Positions 1 to 6,500 of a DNA stretch of 10,958 nucleotides are shown here, in pieces. The translations under genes were made by a program, and so were the position numbers. Position 1 is the stretch's first letter, and each line of letters starts with the position of its first letter. The stretch covers positions 1 through 10,958 of the forward strand of contig JBPCRW010000101.1 in NCBI GenBank assembly GCA_050996405.1, read 5' to 3'. This stretch comes from JBPCRW01 sp050996405. Its GTDB lineage: Bacteria; Acidobacteriota; Blastocatellia; Pyrinomonadales; Pyrinomonadaceae. The notes under the pieces were generated by a model. It was not told the DNA's origin. It did no database searches and saw only the letters and a program-made list of their open reading frames with translations.

Positions 1-58
1 GGTGATGTTCGCGCGCGTGATGATGAAGATGATTGAATTTTGCGGTTACGTTCAACAT
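1..58 (-). other. Possible start of an unidentified CDS running off the window edge
   Basis: Downstream of mltG on the same strand, an ATG at 58-56 opens a frame that stays open to the window edge and reads MLNVTAKFNHLHHHAREHH. The first 19 residues are rich in histidine. No good ribosome binding site precedes it; there is only a GAG about 5 bases upstream. Nineteen codons cannot identify a protein, and an open frame of this length is expected by chance. If real, it could be a downstream partner of mltG, but nothing in the sequence names it. Confidence 0.15.
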
Positions 59-109
59 TTGCTCTGTGCTTTTATTAAAAACATAACCGCCGAAAAATTG
101 CAACCGGCA

Positions 110-1189
110 TCAATTATTATTTACCGCTTCCTGTTCGCGTTTAATTTTTCGCTGCTGTTCGAGCCACGCTTGATAAGCGATTTTGGCGCGTTCAAAATCG
201 GCGGCGGAACTAAAGAAAATTTGCCTGCCATCGTCGCGCGTAGTGTCTAAAACATAATAAATATAATCGGTTTGCGACGGATTTAAGGCGGCATTTAACG
301 CGCTTTCGCTGACGGAAGAAATCGGACCCGGCGGAAGTCCGATAACTTTGCGCGTGTTATACGGCGAATCCGCGTCGAGGTCGCTGCGGTGAATCGTGCC
401 GTTCCAGCGGTTTTCCATTTTGGCTATATAAACCGCCGTTTGGTCAATGCCGAGCGGGATTCCTTTTTGCAGACGGTTGTAAATTACCGAAGCGACATCG
501 GCGCGTTCGTCGTCAAATTTCGATTCGGTTTCAATCAAACTGGCGATGGTCACGATTTCGCGCGGCGTTTTATTTAGTTGTCCGGCGCGGTCATTCCATT
601 CCGGCTTCCATGTTTTTTTGAACTGCTCGACCATTGTTTTGATAATTTGTTTCGGCGTAACTTCGCGCGGAAAATTATATGTTGTCGGAAACATATAGCC
701 TTCGAGATTTTTCGCCTGCGGGTCGAAATCTTTTATCAAACTCACATCGTCCATCAAAGCCAGAATTTGTTTGTCGTCAATTGCCGGATTCTGCGGAAAT
801 TTTTCGTTGATTCTTTTGGCGATGTCGAATCTGGTAAAACCTTCGGGAATTGTTAATTTCGTTGTGCGGTCTTCGCCTTTTTCGAGTTCCTTTAAAACCT
901 GCAAAGGCGTTATCGGAGAATCAAACTGGTATTCGCCAGCCTGTAATTTACCCGCGTCGCCGAATGTTCGCAGATAAACGAGCGTCGGGTATTCGTTCGC
1001 CAGAATGCCTTCGGCGGCAAGTTTATTGATAATTTCATTCGGCGTTGAGCCTTTCGGAATCTGAATGTAAATGTTAGATTTCGCGTGCGCGTGCGGCGTG
1101 CGAACCGATTTATAAATCCAATAGAAAAGACCGCCGGTAACAAGTAGAAAAAAAAGAAAAACAAATGCCAGAACTTTTATAAATTTCAT
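110..1189 (-). CDS. mltG: Endolytic murein transglycosylase MltG
   Basis: This 359-residue inner-membrane lytic transglycosylase cleaves nascent peptidoglycan within the glycan strand and is thought to end chain elongation. Residues 1-10 are short and basic, followed by one membrane helix at about 5-26. A LysM-like region covers about 39-105 (IPKGSTPNEIINKL), and the YceG/MltG catalytic domain follows. Family landmarks visible are LEGYMFPTTY (162-171), IASLIETES (215-223) with the catalytic glutamate expected at E220, and YNTRKVIGLPPGPI (277-290). The length is normal for the family. The start ATG at 1189 has no clear Shine-Dalgarno sequence, but a TAAAAT box lies 7 bases before it. The C-terminal tail (about 340-359) is charged and probably disordered. 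The usual downstream partner in many bacteria, ruvX, is not visible. Identification is confident. Confidence 0.95.
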   Translation of the reverse strand: MKFIKVLAFVFLFFLLVTGGLFYWIYKSVRTPHAHAKSNIYIQIPKGSTPNEIINKLAAEGILANEYPTLVYLRTFGDAGKLQAGEYQFDSPITPLQVLKELEKGEDRTTKLTIPEGFTRFDIAKRINEKFPQNPAIDDKQILALMDDVSLIKDFDPQAKNLEGYMFPTTYNFPREVTPKQIIKTMVEQFKKTWKPEWNDRAGQLNKTPREIVTIASLIETESKFDDERADVASVIYNRLQKGIPLGIDQTAVYIAKMENRWNGTIHRSDLDADSPYNTRKVIGLPPGPISSVSESALNAALNPSQTDYIYYVLDTTRDDGRQIFFSSAADFERAKIAYQAWLEQQRKIKREQEAVNNN

Positions 1190-1196
1190 CGAAGAA

Positions 1197-1226
1197 ATTT
1201 TAGCAAAAAAGCCGTTGAAAAGTTAA
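1197..1226 (-). promoter_or_regulatory. Possible promoter of mltG
   Basis: Reading the minus strand, TTAACT (1226-1221), an 18-base spacer and TAAAAT (1202-1197) resemble a housekeeping-sigma promoter with 4/6 and 5/6 matches. The box sits only 7 bases before the mltG ATG, so the transcript would be nearly leaderless, which fits the lack of a Shine-Dalgarno sequence. AT-rich DNA gives such matches by chance. Confidence 0.3.
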
Positions 1227-1264
1227 TTGTTAATCATTAAAATCCGCGCATAAATCGAACGGAC

Positions 1265-1293
1265 GAAAGCGCAGACGTAATGTCTGCGCTTTC
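1265..1293 (-). terminator. Hairpin after the SPFH gene, probable terminator
   Basis: A perfect 12-bp inverted repeat, GAAAGCGCAGAC (1265-1276) and GTCTGCGCTTTC (1282-1293), surrounds a 5-base loop. It begins 6 bases after the SPFH stop codon at 1300-1302. The stem is GC-rich in the middle and ends in CTTTC on the transcribed strand. The bases beyond it are not a clean U-run, so it could also be a processing or 3'-end-stabilising hairpin. It separates the SPFH gene from mltG and argues against simple read-through. Confidence 0.5.
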
Positions 1294-1299
1294 AGAAAT

Positions 1300-2307
1300 T
1301 TATTCGCCGAGTTCGCGGCGATTGCGCGGCGGGTTTGGCAACGCCTCTTTTTTCTCGCCCGTTTCGCTGAAAACTTCTTTGATAGCTCCGATGCTCGACA
1401 GCATACTCGAAGTTTCCATCGGCATAAAAATCACCTTTGAATTTTGCGTTCTGGTCATATCGCGCAAACTTTCGATGTATCGCGCCGTGATTAAATACTG
1501 CGTCGTTTGCTCGCGGCTACCGATTGACTGGGCGATTTGTTCGATGGCTTGGGCTTCCGCCGAAGCTGCTTTCAGGCGAGCCTGCGCCGCGCCTTCGGCT
1601 TCCAAAACCGCCGATTCCTTGATTCCTTCCGAGCGCGTGATTGCCGCCTGTTTTTCGCCTTCGGCGCGTGTAATGGCGGCTTGGCGGTCGCCTTCCGCCG
1701 TTAAAATCAAGGCGCGGCGATTACGTTCGGCGGTCATCTGTTTTTCCATCGTGATGCGCACGTCTTCCGGCGGATTGATATTTTTAACGTCGACGCGCGT
1801 TACTTTGACGCCCCATTTGTCGGTTGCTTCATCCAGAATCAAGCGCAGTTTGGTGTTAATCTGGTCGCGCTGTGAAAGCGTGTGGTCTAAATCCATATCG
1901 CCCATCACGGCGCGCATTCCGGTAATCGTCAGTTGGACGATGCCGCCGACTAAATCGTTCATTTCATAGACGGCTTTAATCGGGTCTGTAATTTGCCAAT
2001 AGACCACCGAATCAACGTGAATCGTCACATTGTCGCGCGTAATAACGGGCTGCGGCGGCAAATCAATATACTGCTCGCGCAAATCAATCGAAGTCAGTCC
2101 GGCGCGCGTATTCGTCCAATAGACGGCGCGCGGGGCTTCAAAAAACGGCACAATAATATTCAGCCCGCTCGCCGCAATCCGGTGAAAACGCCCCAGCCGC
2201 TCAATCAAAAGCACCGACGATTGCGGCACGATTTTTACCGTTTTTAATGCGACGATAATCAGAGCGATGACTATAAATACAAAAAAGCCTAAACCGAAAA
2301 GTTCCAT
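1300..2307 (-). CDS. SPFH/stomatin-like membrane protein (QmcA family)
   Basis: This 335-residue protein is of the SPFH (stomatin/prohibitin/flotillin/HflK) family. Such proteins form large ring or cage oligomers on the membrane and influence proteases or lipid domains. One N-terminal membrane helix spans about 3-22. The SPFH domain follows (about 24-200), with VLLIERLGRFHRI at 32-44 and a segment near 169-190 typical of stomatins. Residues 204-247 are a coiled coil of four tandem 11-residue units starting A/SEG. The C-terminal part, FMPMETSSMLSSIGAIKEVF (294-313), is typical of QmcA-like members. The start ATG at 2307 is chosen because GGAGG lies 6 bases upstream; a frame extension to 2346 would add 13 residues without such support. 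TATATT (2340-2335) is a possible -10 box. No NfeD partner gene is beside it in this window. It is transcribed divergently from ilvA. Confidence 0.9.
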   Translation of the reverse strand: MELFGLGFFVFIVIALIIVALKTVKIVPQSSVLLIERLGRFHRIAASGLNIIVPFFEAPRAVYWTNTRAGLTSIDLREQYIDLPPQPVITRDNVTIHVDSVVYWQITDPIKAVYEMNDLVGGIVQLTITGMRAVMGDMDLDHTLSQRDQINTKLRLILDEATDKWGVKVTRVDVKNINPPEDVRITMEKQMTAERNRRALILTAEGDRQAAITRAEGEKQAAITRSEGIKESAVLEAEGAAQARLKAASAEAQAIEQIAQSIGSREQTTQYLITARYIESLRDMTRTQNSKVIFMPMETSSMLSSIGAIKEVFSETGEKKEALPNPPRNRRELGE

Positions 2308-2395
2308 TTTTTCCTCCGAACTACGTTTCTGTAAAATATAGCGCACTTTAGCTTAAAATACGAAAATTCTTTGCCGAAAGAATTAAAATCAATAA

Positions 2396-2423
2396 TTGTC
2401 TGATTCGTAAAAATGTTTATAAT
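2396..2423 (+). promoter_or_regulatory. Promoter of ilvA, predicted leaderless transcript
   Basis: TTGTCT (2396-2401), a 16-base spacer and a perfect TATAAT (2418-2423) lie directly before ilvA. The box ends 8 bases before the ATG, so transcription should begin at or within a few bases of the start codon. No Shine-Dalgarno sequence is present between them, consistent with a leaderless mRNA. Confidence 0.55.
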
Positions 2424-2431
2424 TCAGATTT

Positions 2432-3664
2432 ATGACCGTAAAACTTTCCGATATTCAAGACGCGCGAAAAATTTTGCAAGGGATTATTATCCCGACACCG
2501 ATTCTGCCGGATGAAAAATTGTCGAACGAAATCGGCGCAAAAGCGTTTTTAAAAGCCGAATGCCTGCAAAGAAGCGGCTCGTTCAAAGCGCGCGGCGCGT
2601 ATAACAAAATTTCGCGGCTTTCGCCCGAAGAAAAGGCGCGTGGCGTTATTACGGCTTCGGCTGGAAATCACGCGCAAGGCGTAGCATTAGCGGCGCGTCT
2701 GCACAATATCAAAGCGACAATCGTTTTGCCGGAGTTCGCGCCGCTGACAAAGATTATGGCGACCAAGGCGCAGGGCGCGGAAGTTATTTTACACGGCGAA
2801 ATTTTTGACGAAGCCGTCGCTTATTCACGCGAATTGCAAAGGGAATTCGGCTACACTTACGTTCACGCTTTTGACGACGAACTAGTTATCGCCGGACAGG
2901 GAACAATCGGGCTGGAAATTGCCGAAAATTTGCCGGAAACAACTGTCGTCGTCGTGCCAATCGGCGGCGGCGGAATTATTTCGGGAATTGCGATTGCCGT
3001 TAAAAATCTGCTGCCGCGCGTTCGCGTTATCGGTGTTCAGGCGGAAAATGTCGCGCCCGTTAATCATTCTTTGAGAGCGGGCGAGCCGGTCGTCGTTGAA
3101 GCCCTGCAAACCATTGCTGACGGAATTGCGGTCAAGCGTCCGGGCGACGTTACTCTGCCGATTATCCGCGAATTTGTTGACGAAGTGGTCGAGGTGACGG
3201 AAGAAGAAATCGCGCAGGCGATTTTTCATTGCGCGACGGATATTCATCTCGTCGTCGAAGGCGCGGGCGCGGCGGGACTAGCGGCACTTCTGGCGAAAAA
3301 AATTAAAGTTGAATCGTCCGACACGGTTTGCGCGGTTTTATGCGGCGGCAACATTGACGGCAACTTGCTGGCGCGGATTATCGAACAGGTAATGGTGCGG
3401 CAAGGGCGTTATATTATTCTAAAACTGCTCGTCCTAGACCGTCCGGGCGCACTGGCAAAACTGCTCGATTGCGTAGCCGAAACCGGCGCAAACGTCGTCG
3501 AAGTTTTTCACCGCCGCGCGATGTGGCTCGCCCCTCTCGGTCACGTCGGAATCGAGATGGTTTTAGAAGTCCGCGACGAAGTCCACGGGCGCGAAGTCAC
3601 GCAGCATCTCACTAATTCCGGTTATCACATCGAGCGCGAAGGGCAGGGCGATTGGGAAGACTGA
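2432..3664 (+). CDS. ilvA: Threonine ammonia-lyase (threonine dehydratase) with ACT domain
   Basis: This 410-residue cytoplasmic PLP enzyme deaminates threonine to 2-oxobutyrate, the first step towards isoleucine. The PLP-forming lysine is K52 in GSFKARGA (49-56). SAGNHAQG (76-83) binds the substrate carboxylate side, and the glycine loop GGGG (178-181) binds the cofactor phosphate. CGGNID (304-309) is the position where many relatives have SGGN, so a cysteine replaces the usual serine near the pyridine ring. Residues about 328-405 form one ACT domain, which suggests allosteric control by an amino acid such as isoleucine or valine. The length matches the short ilvA form with a single C-terminal ACT domain, not the longer E. 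coli type with two. It could be catabolic in role, since no other branched-chain genes are adjacent. A 7-bp repeat array starts 5 bases after its stop. Confidence 0.93.
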   Translation: MTVKLSDIQDARKILQGIIIPTPILPDEKLSNEIGAKAFLKAECLQRSGSFKARGAYNKISRLSPEEKARGVITASAGNHAQGVALAARLHNIKATIVLPEFAPLTKIMATKAQGAEVILHGEIFDEAVAYSRELQREFGYTYVHAFDDELVIAGQGTIGLEIAENLPETTVVVVPIGGGGIISGIAIAVKNLLPRVRVIGVQAENVAPVNHSLRAGEPVVVEALQTIADGIAVKRPGDVTLPIIREFVDEVVEVTEEEIAQAIFHCATDIHLVVEGAGAAGLAALLAKKIKVESSDTVCAVLCGGNIDGNLLARIIEQVMVRQGRYIILKLLVLDRPGALAKLLDCVAETGANVVEVFHRRAMWLAPLGHVGIEMVLEVRDEVHGREVTQHLTNSGYHIEREGQGDWED

Positions 3665-3669
3665 TGAAA

Positions 3670-3704
3670 ATGCAAGGCGTAAAGTGTAAAATGCAGAATC
3701 GAAG
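3670..3704 (+). repeat. Degenerate 7-bp tandem repeat array after ilvA
   Basis: Five head-to-tail units in perfect 7-base register read ATGCAAG, GCGTAAA, GTGTAAA, ATGCAGA, ATCGAAG. The array starts 5 bases after the ilvA stop codon. No inverted copy follows, unlike the two other arrays in the window. The unit resembles that of the array at 10642-10704 (ATGCAAA). Confidence 0.6.
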
Positions 3705-3721
3705 TTAGCTTTTCAATAACC

Positions 3722-3795
3722 ATTTTGACAGTTGCGTGATTCGATTGTGACACTATTTAAAAGTGTCACAGTCAGGAAATTTTAATTGTCAATAA
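3722..3795. promoter_or_regulatory. Nested inverted repeats, candidate operator
   Basis: A 9-bp inverted repeat, TGTGACACT (3746-3754) and AGTGTCACA (3762-3770), has a 7-base centre. Outside it a second pair, TTGACA (3725-3730) and TGTCAA (3787-3792), is centred on the same point to within half a base. The left motifs ATTTTGACA (3722) and ATTGTGACA (3744) are 22 bases apart, about two helical turns, and the right ones are 23 apart. There is no T-run, so it does not look like the ilvA terminator. It lies about 70-140 bases before the next start codon and may control that gene. The regulator is unknown. Confidence 0.4.
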
Positions 3796-3863
3796 TTGTT
3801 ATTTTTGTGATGAAGTTCAAGTTATAGCAATTTCAAAATAATTAAAACAAAAAGGAAAACCTG

Positions 3864-4664
3864 ATGAGAAAATTTTCAATATCTCTACTTGTTGCATTTG
3901 TTGCCACACTTTCAGCCATTCACGGGCAAAATTCAGATTCTCGAAAAGAGGCTGAACGAATCTGGGAACTGGCGATTCAAGCCAAGGGCGGACGCGAGAA
4001 ACTTTACGCTGTCGAGAATATGCTTGTTTCCTCCCGGTTTACAGTCAAGCACGGCGTGTTCAAAAAAAAAGACGCTCGTTACGATCAATTCTTCGTTTTT
4101 CCGTCAAAACTCTGGATTTGGAATGATGCTCTTCCGGAAGGAGTGGGATTACTAATAAATACAATCAATCTGGAAACTCAGACCGTGTACTTTCTTTATC
4201 CGACAGACCTTAAGAATCCCTTGAGAAAAAACAATGAAATATACGAAAGCGACAAGCAGTATTTTCGCTATACTCAGTTATTATTTTTGCTCGAAAGCCG
4301 CTGGCAGAAACCGAAAATTATCGGCTACCGGATTGATTTCATCGGTTCTCAAAAATATGATGTTGTCGAAACAGTTCTGGACAATGGCATGCACGACATC
4401 TTTTTTGATCAGAAAACGCATTTACCGGTTCGGATAGTTTTTCATTACAGAGGGACTCTTTCCGACAAAACCACTAATTATATATACAAACTGGAAGATT
4501 ACCAAACTATAGACGGCATTACGCTGCCAACAAAACTTTACGCGCCGACTGCCGGCGCGGCAGAATATCTGAGTTTTCAAATCAACGTCGAATATGACAA
4601 GAGCATTTTCGAGAAACCGCCGACAGCCGAAGCCGGATCTGAAGCGTGGAAATTGAAGAAGTAA
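3864..4664 (+). CDS. Secreted protein of unknown function, LolA/lipoprotein-sorting-like fold suspected
   Basis: This 266-residue protein has an N-terminal signal peptide (about 1-21; basic MRK, hydrophobic core, probable cleavage near HGQ), so it should be exported to the periplasm. There is no lipobox cysteine. The mature part begins with a helix (about 27-50, ending KGGREKLYAV), then alternating polar and hydrophobic beta-type segments. The stretch around 164-222 (YDVVETVLDN, then FFDQKTHLPVRIVF, then LEDYQTIDGITLPTKL) resembles secreted outer-membrane lipoprotein-sorting-like proteins that share the LolA/LppX beta fold. That is a fold-level impression only. AAGGA (3852-3856) lies 7 bases before the ATG. 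The gene looks less GC-rich than its neighbours. It stands alone between ilvA and atpD, with a long leader carrying a candidate operator. Function not recognised. Confidence 0.75.
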   Translation: MRKFSISLLVAFVATLSAIHGQNSDSRKEAERIWELAIQAKGGREKLYAVENMLVSSRFTVKHGVFKKKDARYDQFFVFPSKLWIWNDALPEGVGLLINTINLETQTVYFLYPTDLKNPLRKNNEIYESDKQYFRYTQLLFLLESRWQKPKIIGYRIDFIGSQKYDVVETVLDNGMHDIFFDQKTHLPVRIVFHYRGTLSDKTTNYIYKLEDYQTIDGITLPTKLYAPTAGAAEYLSFQINVEYDKSIFEKPPTAEAGSEAWKLKK

Positions 4665-4813
4665 ATCCCGAATAAGGTTTAACAGCAATTTCATGTTAAA
4701 TACAATGAAGATATTTTCAAAACACCGCCTCTACCCGTTGAATTCGCCGCTGAAATATGGAAATCGAAATAAAAGAATTTGGTCTTGCTTGTTCAATTTC
4801 TCACAACCTCTCT
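4665..4813. other. Intergenic stretch with a weak inverted repeat
   Basis: AT-rich spacer between the LolA-like gene and the atpD promoter. It contains TTTAACA (4678-4684) and TGTTAAA (4694-4700), a 7-bp inverted repeat with a 9-base loop and no T-run. This could be a weak 3'-end hairpin or an operator. A 62-codon open frame here (4693-4881) has no recognisable features. Confidence 0.35.
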
Positions 4814-4843
4814 TTGCCATCGGAAAATCAAATATGATATTCT
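4814..4843 (+). promoter_or_regulatory. Possible promoter of atpD-atpC
   Basis: TTGCCA (4814-4819), an 18-base spacer and TATTCT (4838-4843) give 5/6 and 4/6 matches to a housekeeping promoter. Transcription would start near 4850 and leave a leader of about 48 bases ending in the AGAGGAG ribosome binding site at 4881-4887. The position suits an atpD promoter separate from the gene upstream. Confidence 0.4.
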
Positions 4844-4897
4844 TTTTCCTTTGTAATCATACCTTTTTTGTTGTCTATTAAGAGGAGTTTATTAGAA

Positions 4898-6415
4898 ATG
4901 GCTAATGATGGAAACGGTCAGCAGGTCGGGCGAGTGGTGCAGATCATCGGTCCGGTGGTTGACGTGGAATTTGAAGAAGGTCATCTTCCACCGATTTACG
5001 AGGCTTTGAGAATTACGAGCGAAGGCTTTGATGTCGAAGCCAAAGTGGACACGATTTGCGAAGTCCAACAGCATTTGGGCGAAGGTCGCGTGCGCGCGGT
5101 TTCGATGCTGCCGACTGACGGGATGGTGCGCGGAATGAAGGCGATTGACACGGGCGGACCGATTACCGTTCCGGTTGGTGTGGCGACGCTTGGGCGTGTG
5201 ATGAATGTCATCGGCGATTCGGTTGACGAACTCGGTCCGGTTGATTCCGAAACGCGCTATTCGATTCATCGCCACGCGCCGACGTTTGAAGAACAGGCGA
5301 CGGAACTCGAAATGTTTGAAACGGGAATCAAAGTTATCGATTTGATTCAGCCGTTTTTGCGCGGTGGAAAAATCGGTTTGTTCGGCGGCGCGGGCGTTGG
5401 CAAAACCGTGCTGATTCAGGCATTGCTTCACAATATCGCTAAAGCGCATTCAGGCTTTTCGGTGTTCGCGGGCGTTGGCGAGCGCACGCGCGAAGGCTTT
5501 GATTTGTTGGAAGAATTTGTCGAATCGGGCGTTATCAACTACGGCGAAGCGTTTATGAAGGACAAGGAAGCCAACGGCGGTTTCGATTTAACCAAAGTTG
5601 ATAAAAACGCGCTAAAAGAATCCAAAGTCGCGCTGATTTTCGGGCAGATGACCGAGCCGCCGGGAGCGCGTCTGCGCGTCGCGCTGTCGGGTTTGACGGT
5701 CGCCGAATACTTCCGCGACCAGGGAAACGACGTGCTGTTTTTCGTTGACAATATTTTTAGATTTACGCAAGCCGGTTCGGAAGTGTCCGCTCTGCTCGGA
5801 CGAATGCCGTCGGCGGTCGGTTATCAGCCGAATCTGGCGACGGAAATGGGAGAAATGCAGGAACGCATCACTTCGACAAAAACGGGCGCGATTACTTCGA
5901 TTCAAGCCGTCTATGTTCCGGCGGACGATTACACAGACCCCGCTCCGGCGACGACTTTCGCGCATCTGGACGCGGTGACGGCTCTCTCGCGTCAGATTGT
6001 CGAACTCGGAATTTATCCGGCGGTTGACCCGCTTGCTTCAAACTCGCGCATTCTCGACCCGACGATTGTCGGCGACGAGCATTATAACACGGCGCAGGAC
6101 GTGAAACGTATTTTGCAGCGTTACAAGGATTTGCAGGATATTATTGCGATTCTCGGACTTGACGAACTGAGCGAAGAAGATAGATTGACCGTCGCGCGGG
6201 CGCGTAAAGTTCAACGCTTTTTCTCGCAGCCGTTTTTCGTCGGCGAAAAATTCACGGGCGTTCCGGGCGAATACGTCAAAACGGAAGACACCATCAAGGG
6301 TTTCCGCGAAATCATTGACGGCAAATGCGACGAGATGCCCGAACAGGCGTTTTATATGGTCGGCACAATCGAACAAGCCCGCGAAAAAGCCAAGAAAATG
6401 GCGGCAGGCGCATAA
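4898..6415 (+). CDS. atpD: F1Fo ATP synthase subunit beta
   Basis: This 505-residue catalytic subunit of F1 binds and converts ADP and phosphate to ATP at the cytoplasmic face of the membrane. The N-terminal beta-barrel covers about 8-85. The P-loop GGAGVGKT is at 163-170, the catalytic glutamate is expected at E195 in GERTREG (194-200), VDNIFRFTQAGSE is at 283-295, the alpha/beta signature PAVDPLASNS is at 374-383, and the DELSEED lever is at 422-428. A segment at about 214-239 (YGEAFMKDKEANGG and following) is an insertion relative to E. coli-type beta, which goes almost directly from ESGVI to the KVAL strand; it accounts for much of the extra length. The ATG at 4898 is chosen because AGAGGAG ends 10 bases upstream and the product then starts like known beta subunits; a frame extension to 4868 adds 10 residues. 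Only atpC follows, so the locus is split from the other ATP synthase genes. Confidence 0.97.
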   Translation: MANDGNGQQVGRVVQIIGPVVDVEFEEGHLPPIYEALRITSEGFDVEAKVDTICEVQQHLGEGRVRAVSMLPTDGMVRGMKAIDTGGPITVPVGVATLGRVMNVIGDSVDELGPVDSETRYSIHRHAPTFEEQATELEMFETGIKVIDLIQPFLRGGKIGLFGGAGVGKTVLIQALLHNIAKAHSGFSVFAGVGERTREGFDLLEEFVESGVINYGEAFMKDKEANGGFDLTKVDKNALKESKVALIFGQMTEPPGARLRVALSGLTVAEYFRDQGNDVLFFVDNIFRFTQAGSEVSALLGRMPSAVGYQPNLATEMGEMQERITSTKTGAITSIQAVYVPADDYTDPAPATTFAHLDAVTALSRQIVELGIYPAVDPLASNSRILDPTIVGDEHYNTAQDVKRILQRYKDLQDIIAILGLDELSEEDRLTVARARKVQRFFSQPFFVGEKFTGVPGEYVKTEDTIKGFREIIDGKCDEMPEQAFYMVGTIEQAREKAKKMAAGA

Positions 6416-6420
6416 TTTTT

Positions 6421-6494
6421 AATGGTGAATGGTAAGTTGATGAATGGCGAGTTTTTTCTTGCCATTCACCATTCACCACTTACCATTCACCACT
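6421..6494 (+). repeat. 7-bp repeat hairpin between atpD and atpC
   Basis: The left arm (6421-6451) has units GGTGAAT, GGTAAGT, then TGATGAAT and GGCGAG. The right arm (6458-6494) is the reverse complement of GGTGAAT, GGTAAGT, GGTGAAT, GGTGAAT, GGCAAG. The two arms therefore fold into one long imperfect hairpin with a T-rich loop (6452-6457), and the right arm has one extra 7-base unit. No T-run follows the right arm, so a transcription terminator is unlikely. It fills nearly the whole 85-base gap within the operon, and the last 6 bases before the atpC ATG carry no Shine-Dalgarno sequence. Confidence 0.75.
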
Positions 6495-6500
6495 AAAGAA

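Noticed and set aside
1280..1969. A 229-codon open frame on the plus strand opposite the SPFH gene
   Set aside because: It lies wholly antisense to a clearly recognised gene, its product is serine/arginine-rich low-complexity sequence, and it mirrors the codon pattern of the real frame.
3746..3770. A CRP/FNR-type site (TGTGA...TCACA)
   Set aside because: The half-sites are 15 bases apart instead of 6, so the classical spacing is not met; kept only as a generic inverted repeat.
4693..4881. A 62-codon frame upstream of atpD
   Set aside because: No ribosome binding site and no domain; it overlaps the likely atpD promoter and leader, and its composition looks non-coding.
4892..5449. A 185-codon open frame antisense to atpD
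   Set aside because: It is rich in His, Arg and Asn as expected for a shadow of the opposite strand, and atpD is certain.
6444..6500. N-terminal extension of atpC starting inside the repeat hairpin
   Set aside because: The extra residues are translated repeat units (LPFTIHH-type), and the canonical epsilon start MLKLEIVTPE is at 6501.
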